Origin: Pseudomonas orientalis
GTDB lineage: Bacteria > Pseudomonadota > Gammaproteobacteria > Pseudomonadales > Pseudomonadaceae
Assembly (NCBI RefSeq): GCF_002934065.1
Contig: NZ_CP018049.1
Coordinates: forward strand, 5,764,501-5,828,500
Reading direction: 5' to 3'
Length of the DNA: 64,000 nucleotides
A program made the position numbers and the translations under genes. This document shows positions 43,877-52,935 of this stretch, piece after piece (within the stretch, counting starts at the first letter, position 1; each line of letters starts with the position of its first letter). Below the pieces are notes generated by a model. It did not search any database and had not been told where the DNA came from. It was given only the letters and a program-made list of their open reading frames with translations.

Positions 43877-44551
43877 CTACATCCATCCGTATTCCGCCAT
43901 CGACAACGGATCACCATCGCCCACGATGATGTGATCCAGCACCCGCACGTCCACCATTTCCAGGGCCTTTTGTAGAATTTTGGTCAGTTTTCGATCAGCG
44001 GGACTTGGATCCACGCTTCCCGAAGGATGGTTGTGGCACAGGATCAACGCTGCCGCGTTGTACGCCAGCGCACGCTTGACCACTTGCCGGGGATAGACCA
44101 GGGCGGTATCGATGGTGCCTTCGCAGAGCGCCTCGAAACCCAGCACCCGATGCTTGGAGTCGAGAAACAGGCAGCCAAACACTTCGTGAGACTCATGACG
44201 CAGCAGCGCCTTGAGGTATTCGCGTACGGCCAGCGGGCTTTCCAGCACCGAATCGTTGCGCAGGCGCTCGGCCATGTGGCGCCGGGACATTTCCAGCACC
44301 GCCTGCAATTGGGCAAACTTCGCCGGCCCCAGGCCCAGCTGCTGATTGAACAGCGCCTGGCTCGCCTCCAACAGCGGGCGCAACCCACCGAATTGCGCCA
44401 GCAGATGGCGCGCCAGGTCCACGGCGCTCCTGCCGGATACGCCGGTGCGCAGGAAAATCGCCAGCAATTCGGCATCGGACAGACTGGCCGCGCCCCACTC
44501 CAACAGCTTCTCTCGCGGCCGCTCGGCAGCAGGCCAATTGCGAATACTCAT
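43877..44551 (-). CDS. radC: RadC family JAB-domain protein
   Basis: 224 residues from MSIRNWPAAERPREKLLEWG (GGAGGTGGG ribosome site); an upstream start would add 68 unrelated residues. A helix-hairpin-helix N-terminus (LSDAELLAIFLRTG) is followed by the JAB metalloprotease-like domain with CHNHPSGSVDPSPAD (His-x-His...Asp zinc motif) and the upstream Glu in HESHEVFGCLFLDS. Not a true RecA-dependent repair gene despite the name; function unsettled. Divergent from coaBC. Confidence 0.93.
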   Translation of the reverse strand: MSIRNWPAAERPREKLLEWGAASLSDAELLAIFLRTGVSGRSAVDLARHLLAQFGGLRPLLEASQALFNQQLGLGPAKFAQLQAVLEMSRRHMAERLRNDSVLESPLAVREYLKALLRHESHEVFGCLFLDSKHRVLGFEALCEGTIDTALVYPRQVVKRALAYNAAALILCHNHPSGSVDPSPADRKLTKILQKALEMVDVRVLDHIIVGDGDPLSMAEYGWM

Positions 44552-44705
44552 CCCACCTCCTTTCCATGATGTACGCCGTATGCGCCGCTGTTGCCGGGCG
44601 GACGCTGTGTTATCGTAGGCCCTCTTTTTTGCATGCGATTTCACCTGGGGAGGGGTCATCGCAGGCGTCACTGAACTGGCTTCACTGAACTGGAAAGGCA
44701 AACCA

Positions 44706-45914
44706 ATGCAGCGTCTGTATCGGAAACGCATCGTTCTCGGCGTCGGCGGCGGCATTGCCGCCTACAAGAGCGCGGAACTGGTTCGCAGGCTCCTGGACCA
44801 GGGCGCCGAAGTGCGCGTGGTCATGACCCGTGGTGGCAGTGAGTTCATCACCCCGCTGACCATGCAGGCCTTGTCCGGCCACCCGGTTCACCTGGACCTG
44901 CTGGACCCGGCGGCCGAAGCTGCCATGGGCCATATCGAACTGGCCAAATGGGCCGACCTGGTGCTCATCGCGCCGGCGACCGCCGACCTGATCGCGCGCC
45001 TGGCCCAGGGCATCGCCGATGACTTGCTGACCACCCTGGTACTGGCCACCGACGCCACCGTCGCCATTGCCCCGGCGATGAACCAGGCCATGTGGCGCGA
45101 CCCGGCCACCCAGGCCAACACCCAACTCCTGCAAAGCCGTGGCCTCAAGGTCTTCGGCCCGGCGTCCGGCAGCCAGGCCTGCGGTGACGTCGGCATGGGC
45201 CGCATGCTCGAAGCCACCGACCTGGCGCTGTGTGCCGCCGAATGCTTCCAGCACCTGGCCCTGACCGGCAAACACGTACTGATCACCGCGGGCCCGACCC
45301 AGGAAAACATCGACCCGGTGCGCTACATCACCAACCATAGCTCAGGAAAAATGGGCTTCGCCCTGGCTGAAGCTGCGGTTGAGGCAGGCGCACGTGTCAC
45401 CCTGATCACCGGCCCGGTGCATTTACCGACGCCCGATCGTGTGACCCGAATCGACGTAGTCAGCGCCCGCGACATGCTGGCGGCCTGTGAAGCGGCGATT
45501 CCGTGCGACCTGTTCATCGCCTCGGCAGCGGTTGCGGACTACCGGCCGGAAGTCGTTGCACCGCAAAAGCTCAAGAAAGACCCTACAAGCGGCGATGGTC
45601 TGCTCCTGCAAATGGTGCGCAACCCTGACATTCTGGCCACCATCGCCACACGTGCGGATCGTCCGTTCAGCGTCGGCTTCGCCGCCGAGACCGAACATTT
45701 GCTGGACTACGCCGCGCGCAAATTGAAGGACAAAAACCTCGACCTGATCGTTGCCAATGATGTCGCCAACCCGAGCATCGGCTTCAACAGTGAGGAAAAT
45801 GCCATCAGCGTGATCGACCGCGAGTTGCACGCCACCGTTTTCGCCCAGACCAGCAAGGGCAAGATTGCCCGCCAACTGATCTCTTTTATCGCCCAACGGC
45901 TGAACCAGGTTTAA
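44706..45914 (+). CDS. coaBC: Bifunctional CoaBC (phosphopantothenoylcysteine synthetase/decarboxylase)
   Basis: 402 residues: an N-terminal FMN-dependent decarboxylase CoaC (GVGGGIAAYKSAELVRRLLD, APATADLIARLAQGIADDLL, APAMNQAMW, SGSQACGDVGMGRM with the proton-donor Cys) and a C-terminal CTP-dependent synthetase CoaB (LITAGPTQENIDPVRYITNH, SAAVADYRP, DLIVANDVANPSIGF). Essential for coenzyme A. Its stop overlaps the dut start by one base. Confidence 0.97.
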   Translation: MQRLYRKRIVLGVGGGIAAYKSAELVRRLLDQGAEVRVVMTRGGSEFITPLTMQALSGHPVHLDLLDPAAEAAMGHIELAKWADLVLIAPATADLIARLAQGIADDLLTTLVLATDATVAIAPAMNQAMWRDPATQANTQLLQSRGLKVFGPASGSQACGDVGMGRMLEATDLALCAAECFQHLALTGKHVLITAGPTQENIDPVRYITNHSSGKMGFALAEAAVEAGARVTLITGPVHLPTPDRVTRIDVVSARDMLAACEAAIPCDLFIASAAVADYRPEVVAPQKLKKDPTSGDGLLLQMVRNPDILATIATRADRPFSVGFAAETEHLLDYAARKLKDKNLDLIVANDVANPSIGFNSEENAISVIDRELHATVFAQTSKGKIARQLISFIAQRLNQV

Positions 45915-46375
45915 TGTCCATGCACGCTTTGCAAGCCAAGATCCTCGACCCACGCATCGGTGGCCAATTCCCCCTTCCGGCCTACGCCACCCCAGGCTCC
46001 GCCGGCCTGGACCTGCGCGCCATGCTCCAGCAGGACACGGTCCTGGAGCCGGGCCAGACGATCCTGATCCCCACCGGCCTGTCGATCTACGTCGGCGACC
46101 CGGGCCTGGCGGCCCTGATCCTGCCGCGCTCCGGCCTGGGCCACAAACACGGCATCGTGCTGGGCAATCTGGTGGGCCTGATCGACTCCGACTACCAGGG
46201 CGAATTGATGGTGTCGTGCTGGAACCGCGGCCAGACCGCGTTCAACATTGCGGTCGGCGAGCGTATCGCCCAACTGGTGCTGGTGCCGGTGGTCCAGGCG
46301 CAGTTCGAACTGGTGCAGGAATTCGACGAAACCCAGCGCGGCGCAGGTGGTTTTGGGCATTCCGGCAGTCACTGA
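45914..46375 (+). CDS. dut: dUTP diphosphatase (dUTPase)
   Basis: 153 residues (E. coli enzyme 151). The trimeric dUTPase motifs are seen: PGSAGLDLRAML (1), LPRSGLGHKHGIVLGN (2), GLIDSDYQGELMVSCWNRG (3), RIAQLVLVPV (4) and the C-terminal P-loop-like RGAGGFGHSGS (5). Overlaps coaBC (TAATG); an alternative start two codons on (MHALQ) is possible. Confidence 0.97.
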   Translation: MSMHALQAKILDPRIGGQFPLPAYATPGSAGLDLRAMLQQDTVLEPGQTILIPTGLSIYVGDPGLAALILPRSGLGHKHGIVLGNLVGLIDSDYQGELMVSCWNRGQTAFNIAVGERIAQLVLVPVVQAQFELVQEFDETQRGAGGFGHSGSH

Positions 46376-46387
46376 CTAAGCTGAACA

Positions 46388-46411
46388 GGGCCGGGCGCAA
46401 TTGCCCGGCCA
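46388..46411. other. GC-rich hairpin after dut
   Basis: GGCCGGGC GCAATT GCCCGGCC, a perfect 8-bp stem, 12 bases after the dut stop. There is no T-run, so it may be a weak terminator or mRNA stabiliser. The remainder of the dut-algC gap (to 46638) shows no gene I trust. Confidence 0.5.
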
Positions 46412-46638
46412 GACGCCACCGCCAGGTTTTTCAGGATGAAGAATGCGCGAAAATTATCAGCGGATTTTATTAAATAAAATCAATAGGTTACGCAGGAATG
46501 AGCGCAGGACCGAAGCGCCGATGGCATTTTTACACCACGAACTCTCTGCCGAAAACGTCGTCATACCCTTCAGTTTGAGCCTGCCGGCCAGCCACATCAG
46601 GCCAGCCTTGCCCCCTTTCAGATGGAGTTCCCCCCGCG

Positions 46639-48036
46639 ATGAGTACCGCAGCCCGCGTAGCCCCGAGCTTTCCCGACAGCATCTTCCGTGCCTATGACAT
46701 TCGTGGCGTGGTGCCCAAGACCCTGACCGCCGAAACCGCCTACTGGATCGGCCGCGCCATCGGCTCACAGAGCCTGGCCCAGGGCGAGCCGAACGTGTCG
46801 GTCGGTCGTGACGGTCGCCTGTCCGGCCCGGAGCTTGTGGAGCAACTGATCCAGGGCCTGGCGGACAGCGGGTGCCATGTCAGCGACGTCGGCCTGGTGC
46901 CCACGCCTGCGCTGTATTACGCCGCCAATGTCCTGGCCGGCAAGTCCGGCGTCATGCTGACCGGCAGCCACAACCCGTCGGACTACAACGGCTTCAAAAT
47001 CGTTATCGCCGGCGACACCCTCGCCAACGAACAGATCCAGGCCCTGCACACTCGCCTGAAAACCAACGACCTGAGCAGCGGCACCGGCAGAATCACCAAG
47101 GTCGACATCCTGCAGCGCTACTCCGACGAAATCACCCGCGACGTCAAACTCGCCCGCCGCCTCAAAGTGGTGGTGGATTGCGGCAACGGCGCGGCCGGCG
47201 TGATCGCTCCGCAATTGCTCGAAGCCCTCGATTGTGAAGTGATTCCCCTGTTCTGCGACGTCGACGGTAACTTCCCCAACCACCACCCGGACCCCGGCAA
47301 GCCTGAAAACCTGGTGGACCTGATCGCCAAGGTCAAGGAAGTGGGCGCCGACGTCGGCCTGGCCTTCGACGGCGACGGCGACCGCGTAGGCGTGGTGACC
47401 GAAACCGGCGAAATCGTGTACCCGGACCGCCTGCTGATGCTGTTCGCCCGTGACGTGGTGGCGCGCAACGCCAACGCCGAAATCATCTTCGACGTGAAGT
47501 GCACTCGTCGCCTCACGCCGCTGATCAAGGAATACGGCGGTCGCCCGCTGATGTGGAAGACCGGTCACTCGTTGATCAAAAAGAAAATGAAGGAAACCGG
47601 TGCCTTGCTGGCCGGCGAAATGAGCGGTCACGTATTCTTCAAGGAGCGCTGGTTCGGTTTCGACGATGGCATTTACAGCGCTGCGCGCCTGCTGGAGATC
47701 CTCAGCAAGGAAAAATCCACCGCGCAAGCGCTGTTTCAGACCTTCCCGAATGATATTTCTACGCCAGAGATCAATATCCATGTGACCGAGGAGAGCAAAT
47801 TCAGCATCATTGACGCATTGCACGATGCGCAATGGGGCGAAGGCGCCAACCTGACCACCATTGATGGTGTGCGAGTCGATTACGCCAAAGGCTGGGGCCT
47901 GGTTCGTGCGTCCAACACCACACCGGTGCTGGTGCTGCGTTTCGAGGCGGATACCGAGGCTGAGTTGCAGCGCATCAAGGACGTCTTTCACGTCCAGTTG
48001 AAACGTGTTGCCCCTGATCTCCAATTACCGTTCTGA
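46639..48036 (+). CDS. algC: Phosphomannomutase/phosphoglucomutase AlgC
   Basis: 465 residues. Makes mannose-1-P and glucose-1-P for alginate, LPS and rhamnolipid precursors. The catalytic phospho-Ser110 is in VMLTGSHNPSDYNG, the metal loop is LAFDGDGDRVGVV, the sugar loop is GEMSGHVFF, and the phosphate-binding region is near RASNTTPVLVLRFEAD. ATG 46639 is standard (MSTAARVAPSFPDSIFRAYD). Followed at 20 bases by argB. Confidence 0.96.
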   Translation: MSTAARVAPSFPDSIFRAYDIRGVVPKTLTAETAYWIGRAIGSQSLAQGEPNVSVGRDGRLSGPELVEQLIQGLADSGCHVSDVGLVPTPALYYAANVLAGKSGVMLTGSHNPSDYNGFKIVIAGDTLANEQIQALHTRLKTNDLSSGTGRITKVDILQRYSDEITRDVKLARRLKVVVDCGNGAAGVIAPQLLEALDCEVIPLFCDVDGNFPNHHPDPGKPENLVDLIAKVKEVGADVGLAFDGDGDRVGVVTETGEIVYPDRLLMLFARDVVARNANAEIIFDVKCTRRLTPLIKEYGGRPLMWKTGHSLIKKKMKETGALLAGEMSGHVFFKERWFGFDDGIYSAARLLEILSKEKSTAQALFQTFPNDISTPEINIHVTEESKFSIIDALHDAQWGEGANLTTIDGVRVDYAKGWGLVRASNTTPVLVLRFEADTEAELQRIKDVFHVQLKRVAPDLQLPF

Positions 48037-48056
48037 TTTTTCTACCGGAGCCCTGA

Positions 48057-48962
48057 ATGACCCTCGAACGCGAAGCCGCTGCCAACACCGCCAAGGTCCT
48101 GTCCGAAGCGTTGCCTTACATTCGACGCTACGTCGGCAAGACGCTGGTGATCAAGTACGGCGGCAATGCCATGGAAAGCGACGAGCTGAAAACCGGCTTT
48201 GCCCGCGACATCGTGCTGATGAAAGCCGTGGGGATCAACCCGGTTGTCGTCCACGGCGGTGGGCCGCAAATCGGCGACCTGCTCAAGCGTTTGTCGATCG
48301 AGAGTCACTTCATCGATGGCATGCGCGTCACTGACGCGCAGACCATGGACGTGGTGGAGATGGTACTCGGTGGCCAGGTCAACAAGGACATCGTCAACCT
48401 GATCAACCGCCACGGCGGCAGCGCCATTGGCCTGACCGGCAAGGACGCGGAACTGATCCGCGCGAAAAAACTGACCGTAACGCGCCAGACACCGGAAATG
48501 ACCCAGCCGGAAATCATCGATATCGGCCAGGTGGGCGAAGTGATCGGCATCAACACCGACCTGCTCAACCTGCTGGTCAAGGGTGACTTCATCCCGGTGA
48601 TCGCGCCGATCGGCGTGGGCGCCAACGGTGAGTCGTACAACATCAACGCCGACCTGGTGGCGGGCAAGGTGGCCGAGGCATTGAAGGCTGAAAAGCTGAT
48701 GCTGCTGACCAACATCGCCGGCCTGATGGACAAGGAAGGCAAGGTGCTGACCGGCTTGACCACACAACAAGTGGACGAGTTGATCGCCGATGGCACCATC
48801 TACGGCGGCATGCTGCCGAAAATTCGTTGTGCACTGGAAGCCGTGCAAGGCGGCGTCGGCAGCTCGTTGATCCTGGATGGCCGTGTGCCGAACGCGATCC
48901 TGCTGGAAATCTTCACCGACACGGGTGTGGGTACGCTGATCAGTAATCGCAAGCGTCCTTAA
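48057..48962 (+). CDS. argB: Acetylglutamate kinase
   Basis: 301 residues; phosphorylates N-acetylglutamate in arginine synthesis. Motifs: KTLVIKYGGNAMES, VVVHGGGPQIGDLLKR, the substrate-binding Arg/Asn in the central GEVIGINTDLLNLL, INADLVAGKVAEAL, and KIRCALEAVQGGVGSSLILD with a feedback-sensitive type N-terminal helix (AAANTAKVLSEALPYIRRYV). Cotranscribed with algC, as in P. aeruginosa. Confidence 0.97.
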   Translation: MTLEREAAANTAKVLSEALPYIRRYVGKTLVIKYGGNAMESDELKTGFARDIVLMKAVGINPVVVHGGGPQIGDLLKRLSIESHFIDGMRVTDAQTMDVVEMVLGGQVNKDIVNLINRHGGSAIGLTGKDAELIRAKKLTVTRQTPEMTQPEIIDIGQVGEVIGINTDLLNLLVKGDFIPVIAPIGVGANGESYNINADLVAGKVAEALKAEKLMLLTNIAGLMDKEGKVLTGLTTQQVDELIADGTIYGGMLPKIRCALEAVQGGVGSSLILDGRVPNAILLEIFTDTGVGTLISNRKRP

Positions 48963-48975
48963 AAACGCTGAAAAG

Positions 48976-49070
48976 AAATGTGGGAGGGGGCTTGCCCCCG
49001 ATGGCGGCGTATCAGTTGGAGTATCCAGCACTGATCCACCGCTATCGGGGGCAAGCCCCCTCCCACATTT
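48976..49070. repeat. REP doublet, GTGGGAGGGGGCTTGC type
   Basis: Inverted copies with outer ends AAATGTGGGAGG / CCTCCCACATTT and the usual GATAGCGGTGGATCAGTGCT-like spacer, between argB and pyrE (convergent). Confidence 0.88.
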
Positions 49071-49094
49071 GACTGCGCCTGCAATACTTCTGGT

Positions 49095-49739
49095 TTAGAC
49101 GCCGAACTGCTCGCGGTATGCCTTGACCGCCGGCAGGTGCTGCTTGAGCTGCGGATCATCCTCCAGGAACTGCAACACCTGGTTCAACGACACAATGCTC
49201 ACCACCGGAATGCCGAAATCACGCTCCACTTCCTGGATCGCCGACAACTCACCGTTGCCACGCTCCTGGCGGTTCAGCGCGATCAGCACACCGGCGGCCT
49301 TGGCGCCGTCCTGGGAGGCGATGATCTGCATCACTTCGCGGATCGCGGTGCCGGCGGTGATCACGTCATCGATGATCAGCACATCGCCGGTCAACGGGGC
49401 TCCGACCAGGCTGCCACCTTCACCATGGGCCTTGGCTTCCTTGCGGTTGAAGCACCACGGCAGGTCCTGCCCATGATGTTCCGCCAGGGCCACCGCCGTC
49501 GCCGCAGCCAGGGGAATGCCCTTGTAGGCCGGACCAAACAGCACGTCAAAGGAAATACCGCTTTCAACAATGGCGGCCGCGTAGAAACGCCCCAGCTGAG
49601 CCAGGGCCGAGCCGGAGTTGAACAAGCCTGCGTTGAAGAAATACGGGCTGGTGCGCCCGGACTTGAGGGTGAACTCACCGAAGCGCAAAACCCCGCGATC
49701 GATGGCAAAACGAATGAAATCGCGTTGATACGCCTGCAT
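49095..49739 (-). CDS. pyrE: Orotate phosphoribosyltransferase
   Basis: 214 residues from MQAYQRDFIRFAIDRGVLRF; the alternative start seven codons upstream is not conserved. Converts orotate and PRPP to OMP. PRPP loop VLIIDDVITAGTAIREV, the flexible Lys loop NRKEAKAHGEGGSLVG, and FGPAYKGIPLAAATAVALA are standard. Divergent from crc across an 82-base gap. Confidence 0.97.
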   Translation of the reverse strand: MQAYQRDFIRFAIDRGVLRFGEFTLKSGRTSPYFFNAGLFNSGSALAQLGRFYAAAIVESGISFDVLFGPAYKGIPLAAATAVALAEHHGQDLPWCFNRKEAKAHGEGGSLVGAPLTGDVLIIDDVITAGTAIREVMQIIASQDGAKAAGVLIALNRQERGNGELSAIQEVERDFGIPVVSIVSLNQVLQFLEDDPQLKQHLPAVKAYREQFGV

Positions 49740-49821
49740 GAAAAAAGCCTCAGATACCACGGATTTAGCTAATTAGGTGGACGGCGTGTATCATACACGC
49801 ACGCGATTTTTGGGGCCATTT

Positions 49822-50601
49822 ATGCGGATCATCAGTGTGAACGTTAATGGTATTCAGGCTGCAGTCGAGCGTGGTTTGCTCAGTTGGCTGCAAGCACAGA
49901 ATGCCGACGTCATCTGCCTGCAGGACACCCGCGCCTCCGCCTTTGAACTGGACGACCCAGCCTTCCAACTGGATGGCTACTTCCTTTATGCCTGCGATGC
50001 CGAAGTGCCCACCCAAGGTGGCGTGGCTTTGTACTCGCGGTTGCAACCCAAGGCGGTCATCAGCGGCCTCGGCTTCGAGACAGCCGACCGCTACGGGCGT
50101 TACCTGCAAGCCGATTTCGACAAGGTCAGCATCGCGACCTTGCTGCTTCCCTCGGGGCAGAACGGCGATGAAGACTTGAACCAGAAATTCAAGCTAATGG
50201 ACGATTTCGCCCGTTATCTGGATAAACAGCGACGCAAACGTCGCGAGTACATTTATTGTGGCTCGCTGTACGTGGCGCAACAGAAGCTGGATATCAAGAA
50301 CTGGCGCGACAGCCAGCAATCCCCGGGCTTCCTGGCGCCGGAACGGGCCTGGATGGACGAGATTGTCGGCAACATGGGCTATGTCGACGCCCTGCGCGAA
50401 GTCAGCCGTGAAGGCGACCAGTACAGCTGGTGGCCGGATAACGAACAGGCCGAAATGCTCAACCTGGGTTGGCGTTTCGACTACCAGCTGCTGACCCCGG
50501 GTCTGCGCCGATTTGTGCGCAGTGCACGCCTGCCGCGCCAGCCGCGCTTCTCGCAGCACGCGCCGCTGATCGTGGACTACGACTGGACCTTGACCATCTG
50601 A
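49822..50601 (+). CDS. crc: Catabolite repression control protein Crc
   Basis: 259 residues from MRIISVNVNGIQAAVERGLL, an exonuclease III-like fold. Crc has lost nuclease activity and acts with Hfq to repress translation of catabolic mRNAs. Features expected of Crc: DVICLQDTRASAFELDDPAF (QDTRAS instead of the QE/TK of ExoIII), YLDKQRRKRREYIYCGSLYV, and the end FSQHAPLIVDYDWTLTI. The position next to pyrE is as in P. aeruginosa. A bidirectional terminator follows. Confidence 0.95.
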   Translation: MRIISVNVNGIQAAVERGLLSWLQAQNADVICLQDTRASAFELDDPAFQLDGYFLYACDAEVPTQGGVALYSRLQPKAVISGLGFETADRYGRYLQADFDKVSIATLLLPSGQNGDEDLNQKFKLMDDFARYLDKQRRKRREYIYCGSLYVAQQKLDIKNWRDSQQSPGFLAPERAWMDEIVGNMGYVDALREVSREGDQYSWWPDNEQAEMLNLGWRFDYQLLTPGLRRFVRSARLPRQPRFSQHAPLIVDYDWTLTI

Positions 50602-50617
50602 GGTCTTTCTCCAGGTA

Positions 50618-50651
50618 CAAAAAAACCGACAGTGATGTCGGTTTTTTTGTG
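50618..50651. terminator. Bidirectional terminator, crc / DUF4870 gene
   Basis: AAAAAAACCGACA GTGA TGTCGGTTTTTTT between convergent genes. Confidence 0.9.
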
Positions 50652-50661
50652 GGCAACCCGT

Positions 50662-51030
50662 TTACTTGATCAGGCGCCAAGTCCACGGATAACGGTAGGC
50701 GATGCCCTTATTCGCCTTGATACCGGCAATGATCGTCAGTATCAACGCGCCAATCACCAGCACGGTCATCAACAAAAAGCCGATGACCACGAAGCCCAGC
50801 AACAGGCACACCAGCCAGGCGATCGCCACCGTGATCTGGAAGTTCAGGGCTTCCTTGCCCTGATCATCGATCAGCGGGTCCACGTCCTTCTTGAACTGCC
50901 ACAGGATCAACGGTCCCAACAAACTGCCGAAGGGGAATACCAACCCTGCAAACGCCGCGAAATGACACAACATCGCCAACTGGCGTACTTCCCTGGACGG
51001 TGCCGGAACCGGTAACTGGCTGTCATTCAT
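50662..51030 (-). CDS. DUF4870 membrane protein
   Basis: 122 residues with three hydrophobic segments: LAMLCHFAAFAGLVFPFGSL, ITVAIAWLVCLLLGFVVIGF and LLMTVLVIGALILTIIAGIK, matching DUF4870/Tic20-like small membrane proteins (the LLGPLILWQFKKDVDPLIDD linker is diagnostic). Function unknown. Starts 22 bases after the rph stop, same operon. Confidence 0.9.
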   Translation of the reverse strand: MNDSQLPVPAPSREVRQLAMLCHFAAFAGLVFPFGSLLGPLILWQFKKDVDPLIDDQGKEALNFQITVAIAWLVCLLLGFVVIGFLLMTVLVIGALILTIIAGIKANKGIAYRYPWTWRLIK

Positions 51031-51052
51031 CGCGCTTCTCCTGAGGGCCGGC

Positions 51053-51775
51053 TTAGTCAGCCAGTGCGGCGTTTTGCAGTTCGAAAATTTCGGTCATGCC
51101 TTTCTGGGCCAGGGCCAGCATGGCGTTCAGCTCGGCCGGCTGGAATGGCGCACCTTCGGCGGTGCCCTGCACTTCGATGAAACCACCGGTGCTGGTCATG
51201 ACCACGTTCAGGTCGGTCTCGGCGGCCGAGTCTTCCAGGTAGTCCAGGTCCAGCACAGGCTCGCCCTGGTACATGCCGACCGAGACGGCGGCGATCATTT
51301 GCTTGAGCGGGTCACCGCCCTTGAGGCCGCCGCGCTTCTTGATCACTTTCAGTGCGTCGACCAGGGCCACCATGGCGCCGGTAATCGACGCGGTACGGGT
51401 GCCGCCATCAGCCTGGATCACGTCACAGTCGACGTACAGGGTCACGTCGCCCAGCTTGGACATGTCCAGGGCAGCGCGCAGGGAACGGCCGATCAGACGC
51501 TGGATTTCCAGGGTACGCCCGCCTTGCTTGCCACGGCTGGCTTCACGCTGGTTACGCTCGCCGGTGGCGCGCGGCAGCATGCCGTACTCAGCGGTCAACC
51601 AACCCTGTCCCTGGCCCTTGAGGAAACGCGGAACGCCGTTCTCGACGCTGACGGTGCAGATCACCTTGGTATCACCAAACTCGACCAGTACGGACCCCTC
51701 GGCGTGTTTGGTGTAGTTGCGGGTGATGCGGATCGAGCGGAGCTGATCGGCAGCGCGACCACTTGGACGTTTCAT
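51053..51775 (-). CDS. rph: Ribonuclease PH
   Basis: 240 residues from MKRPSGRAADQLRSIRITRN; the upstream in-frame start adds 13 residues without a good site. A phosphorolytic 3' exoribonuclease for tRNA trimming. Features: TAEYGMLPRATGERNQREAS, SLRAALDMSKLGDVTLYVDC, QADGGTRTASITGAMVALVD, and the end FELQNAALAD. Divergent from yicC across a REP-containing gap. Confidence 0.97.
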   Translation of the reverse strand: MKRPSGRAADQLRSIRITRNYTKHAEGSVLVEFGDTKVICTVSVENGVPRFLKGQGQGWLTAEYGMLPRATGERNQREASRGKQGGRTLEIQRLIGRSLRAALDMSKLGDVTLYVDCDVIQADGGTRTASITGAMVALVDALKVIKKRGGLKGGDPLKQMIAAVSVGMYQGEPVLDLDYLEDSAAETDLNVVMTSTGGFIEVQGTAEGAPFQPAELNAMLALAQKGMTEIFELQNAALAD

Positions 51776-51917
51776 AGGGAATTCCTGTACTGAGGACGAA
51801 AAACTGCCGAGCATTATAGAGCCGCCAGCCGATTCGGGGCACTTCTAAAAAATCCGGTTACGAATGCCCGTATTTGGGCGCCCCCCTCCCACTGCGCTAC
51901 AATCCTGCGCCTCCAGA

Positions 51918-52018
51918 CTGTAGGAGCGAGCTTGCTCGCGAAAACGTCAACGATTACGGGGTCTTCCTGATTCAGCGCGGTGCCCTTGCGTTTTTCGCGA
52001 GCAAGCTCGCTCCTACAG
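51918..52018. repeat. REP pair, GTAGGAGCGAGCTTGCTCGC type
   Basis: Inverted arms CTGTAGGAGCGAGCTTGC and GCAAGCTCGCTCCTACAG with a ~50-base spacer (GTCAACGATTACGGGGTCTT) related to those at 5413 and 33430. Lies upstream of yicC, so it may be in its 5' leader. Confidence 0.85.
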
Positions 52019-52061
52019 GTCGGCCTGGCCAATCTCTATTTCTCCAACACGAGGTACCTCC

Positions 52062-52925
52062 ATGGTGCACAGCATGACCGCCTTCGCCCGTGTCGAAAAA
52101 GCCGGCGCCCAAGGCACCCTCAGCTGGGAATTGCGCTCGGTCAACAGCCGTTACCTGGAGCCGCATCTACGCCTGCCCGAGTCTTTCCGCGACCTCGAAG
52201 GCGCCGTACGTGAAGCGTTGCGCCAGGGTATTTCCCGCGGCAAGCTGGAATGCACCCTGCGCTTTACTGAAGAAACCACCGGCAAACCGCTGCAGGTGGA
52301 CCGCGACCGCGCCGCGCAACTGGTCGCCGCCGCCGAAACCATTGCCGGCCTGATCAAGCAGCCCGCCGCGCTGAACCCCCTGGAAGTCCTGGCCTGGCCC
52401 GGCGTGCTGGTGGCCGACGCCGCCGACCCGCAAGCCTTGAACGCCCAGGCGCTGGCACTCTTCACCCAGGGTCTGAACGAACTCAAGGCCGGCCGCGAGC
52501 GCGAAGGCGCCGAACTGGCCCGGCTGATCAACGAGCGCCTGACGTCGATCGAAGCGGACGTCGTCACCCTGCGCGAACTCGTCCCGCAGATGCTCGCCAC
52601 CCAGCGCCAGAAGGTCCTGGACCGCTTCGCCGACATGCAGGCCGACCTCGACCCCGTGCGCCTGGAGCAGGAGATGGTGCTGCTGGCCCAGAAGAGCGAC
52701 GTCGCCGAAGAGCTCGATCGCCTGAGCACCCACATCCTCGAAGTGCGCCGCGTGCTCAAGTCCGGCGGTGCCGCCGGTCGGCGCCTGGACTTCCTGATGC
52801 AGGAACTCAACCGCGAAGCCAATACACTCGGCTCCAAGGCGTTCGACCCGCGTAGCACCACGGCGGCGGTCAACCTCAAGGTGTTGATCGAGCAGATGCG
52901 CGAACAAGTACAGAATATTGAGTAA
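52062..52925 (+). CDS. yicC: YicC/YloC family endoribonuclease
   Basis: 287 residues. N-terminal YicC signature MTAFARVEKAGAQGTLSWEL RSVN..., and the C-terminal DUF1732 with VLKSGGAAGRRLDFLMQELN and REANTLGSKAFD. In E. coli YicC is an RNase acting with PNPase on the small RNA RyhB. The upstream gene order rph-yicC and the downstream gmk fit. An alternative start six codons on (MTAFARV) is possible. Confidence 0.94.
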   Translation: MVHSMTAFARVEKAGAQGTLSWELRSVNSRYLEPHLRLPESFRDLEGAVREALRQGISRGKLECTLRFTEETTGKPLQVDRDRAAQLVAAAETIAGLIKQPAALNPLEVLAWPGVLVADAADPQALNAQALALFTQGLNELKAGREREGAELARLINERLTSIEADVVTLRELVPQMLATQRQKVLDRFADMQADLDPVRLEQEMVLLAQKSDVAEELDRLSTHILEVRRVLKSGGAAGRRLDFLMQELNREANTLGSKAFDPRSTTAAVNLKVLIEQMREQVQNIE

Positions 52926-52935
52926 GGCAACCTCC

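Noticed and set aside
46443..46697. 84-codon open frame between dut and algC
   Set aside because: Overlaps the algC start in another frame and lacks family resemblance; could be a leader peptide but unsupported.
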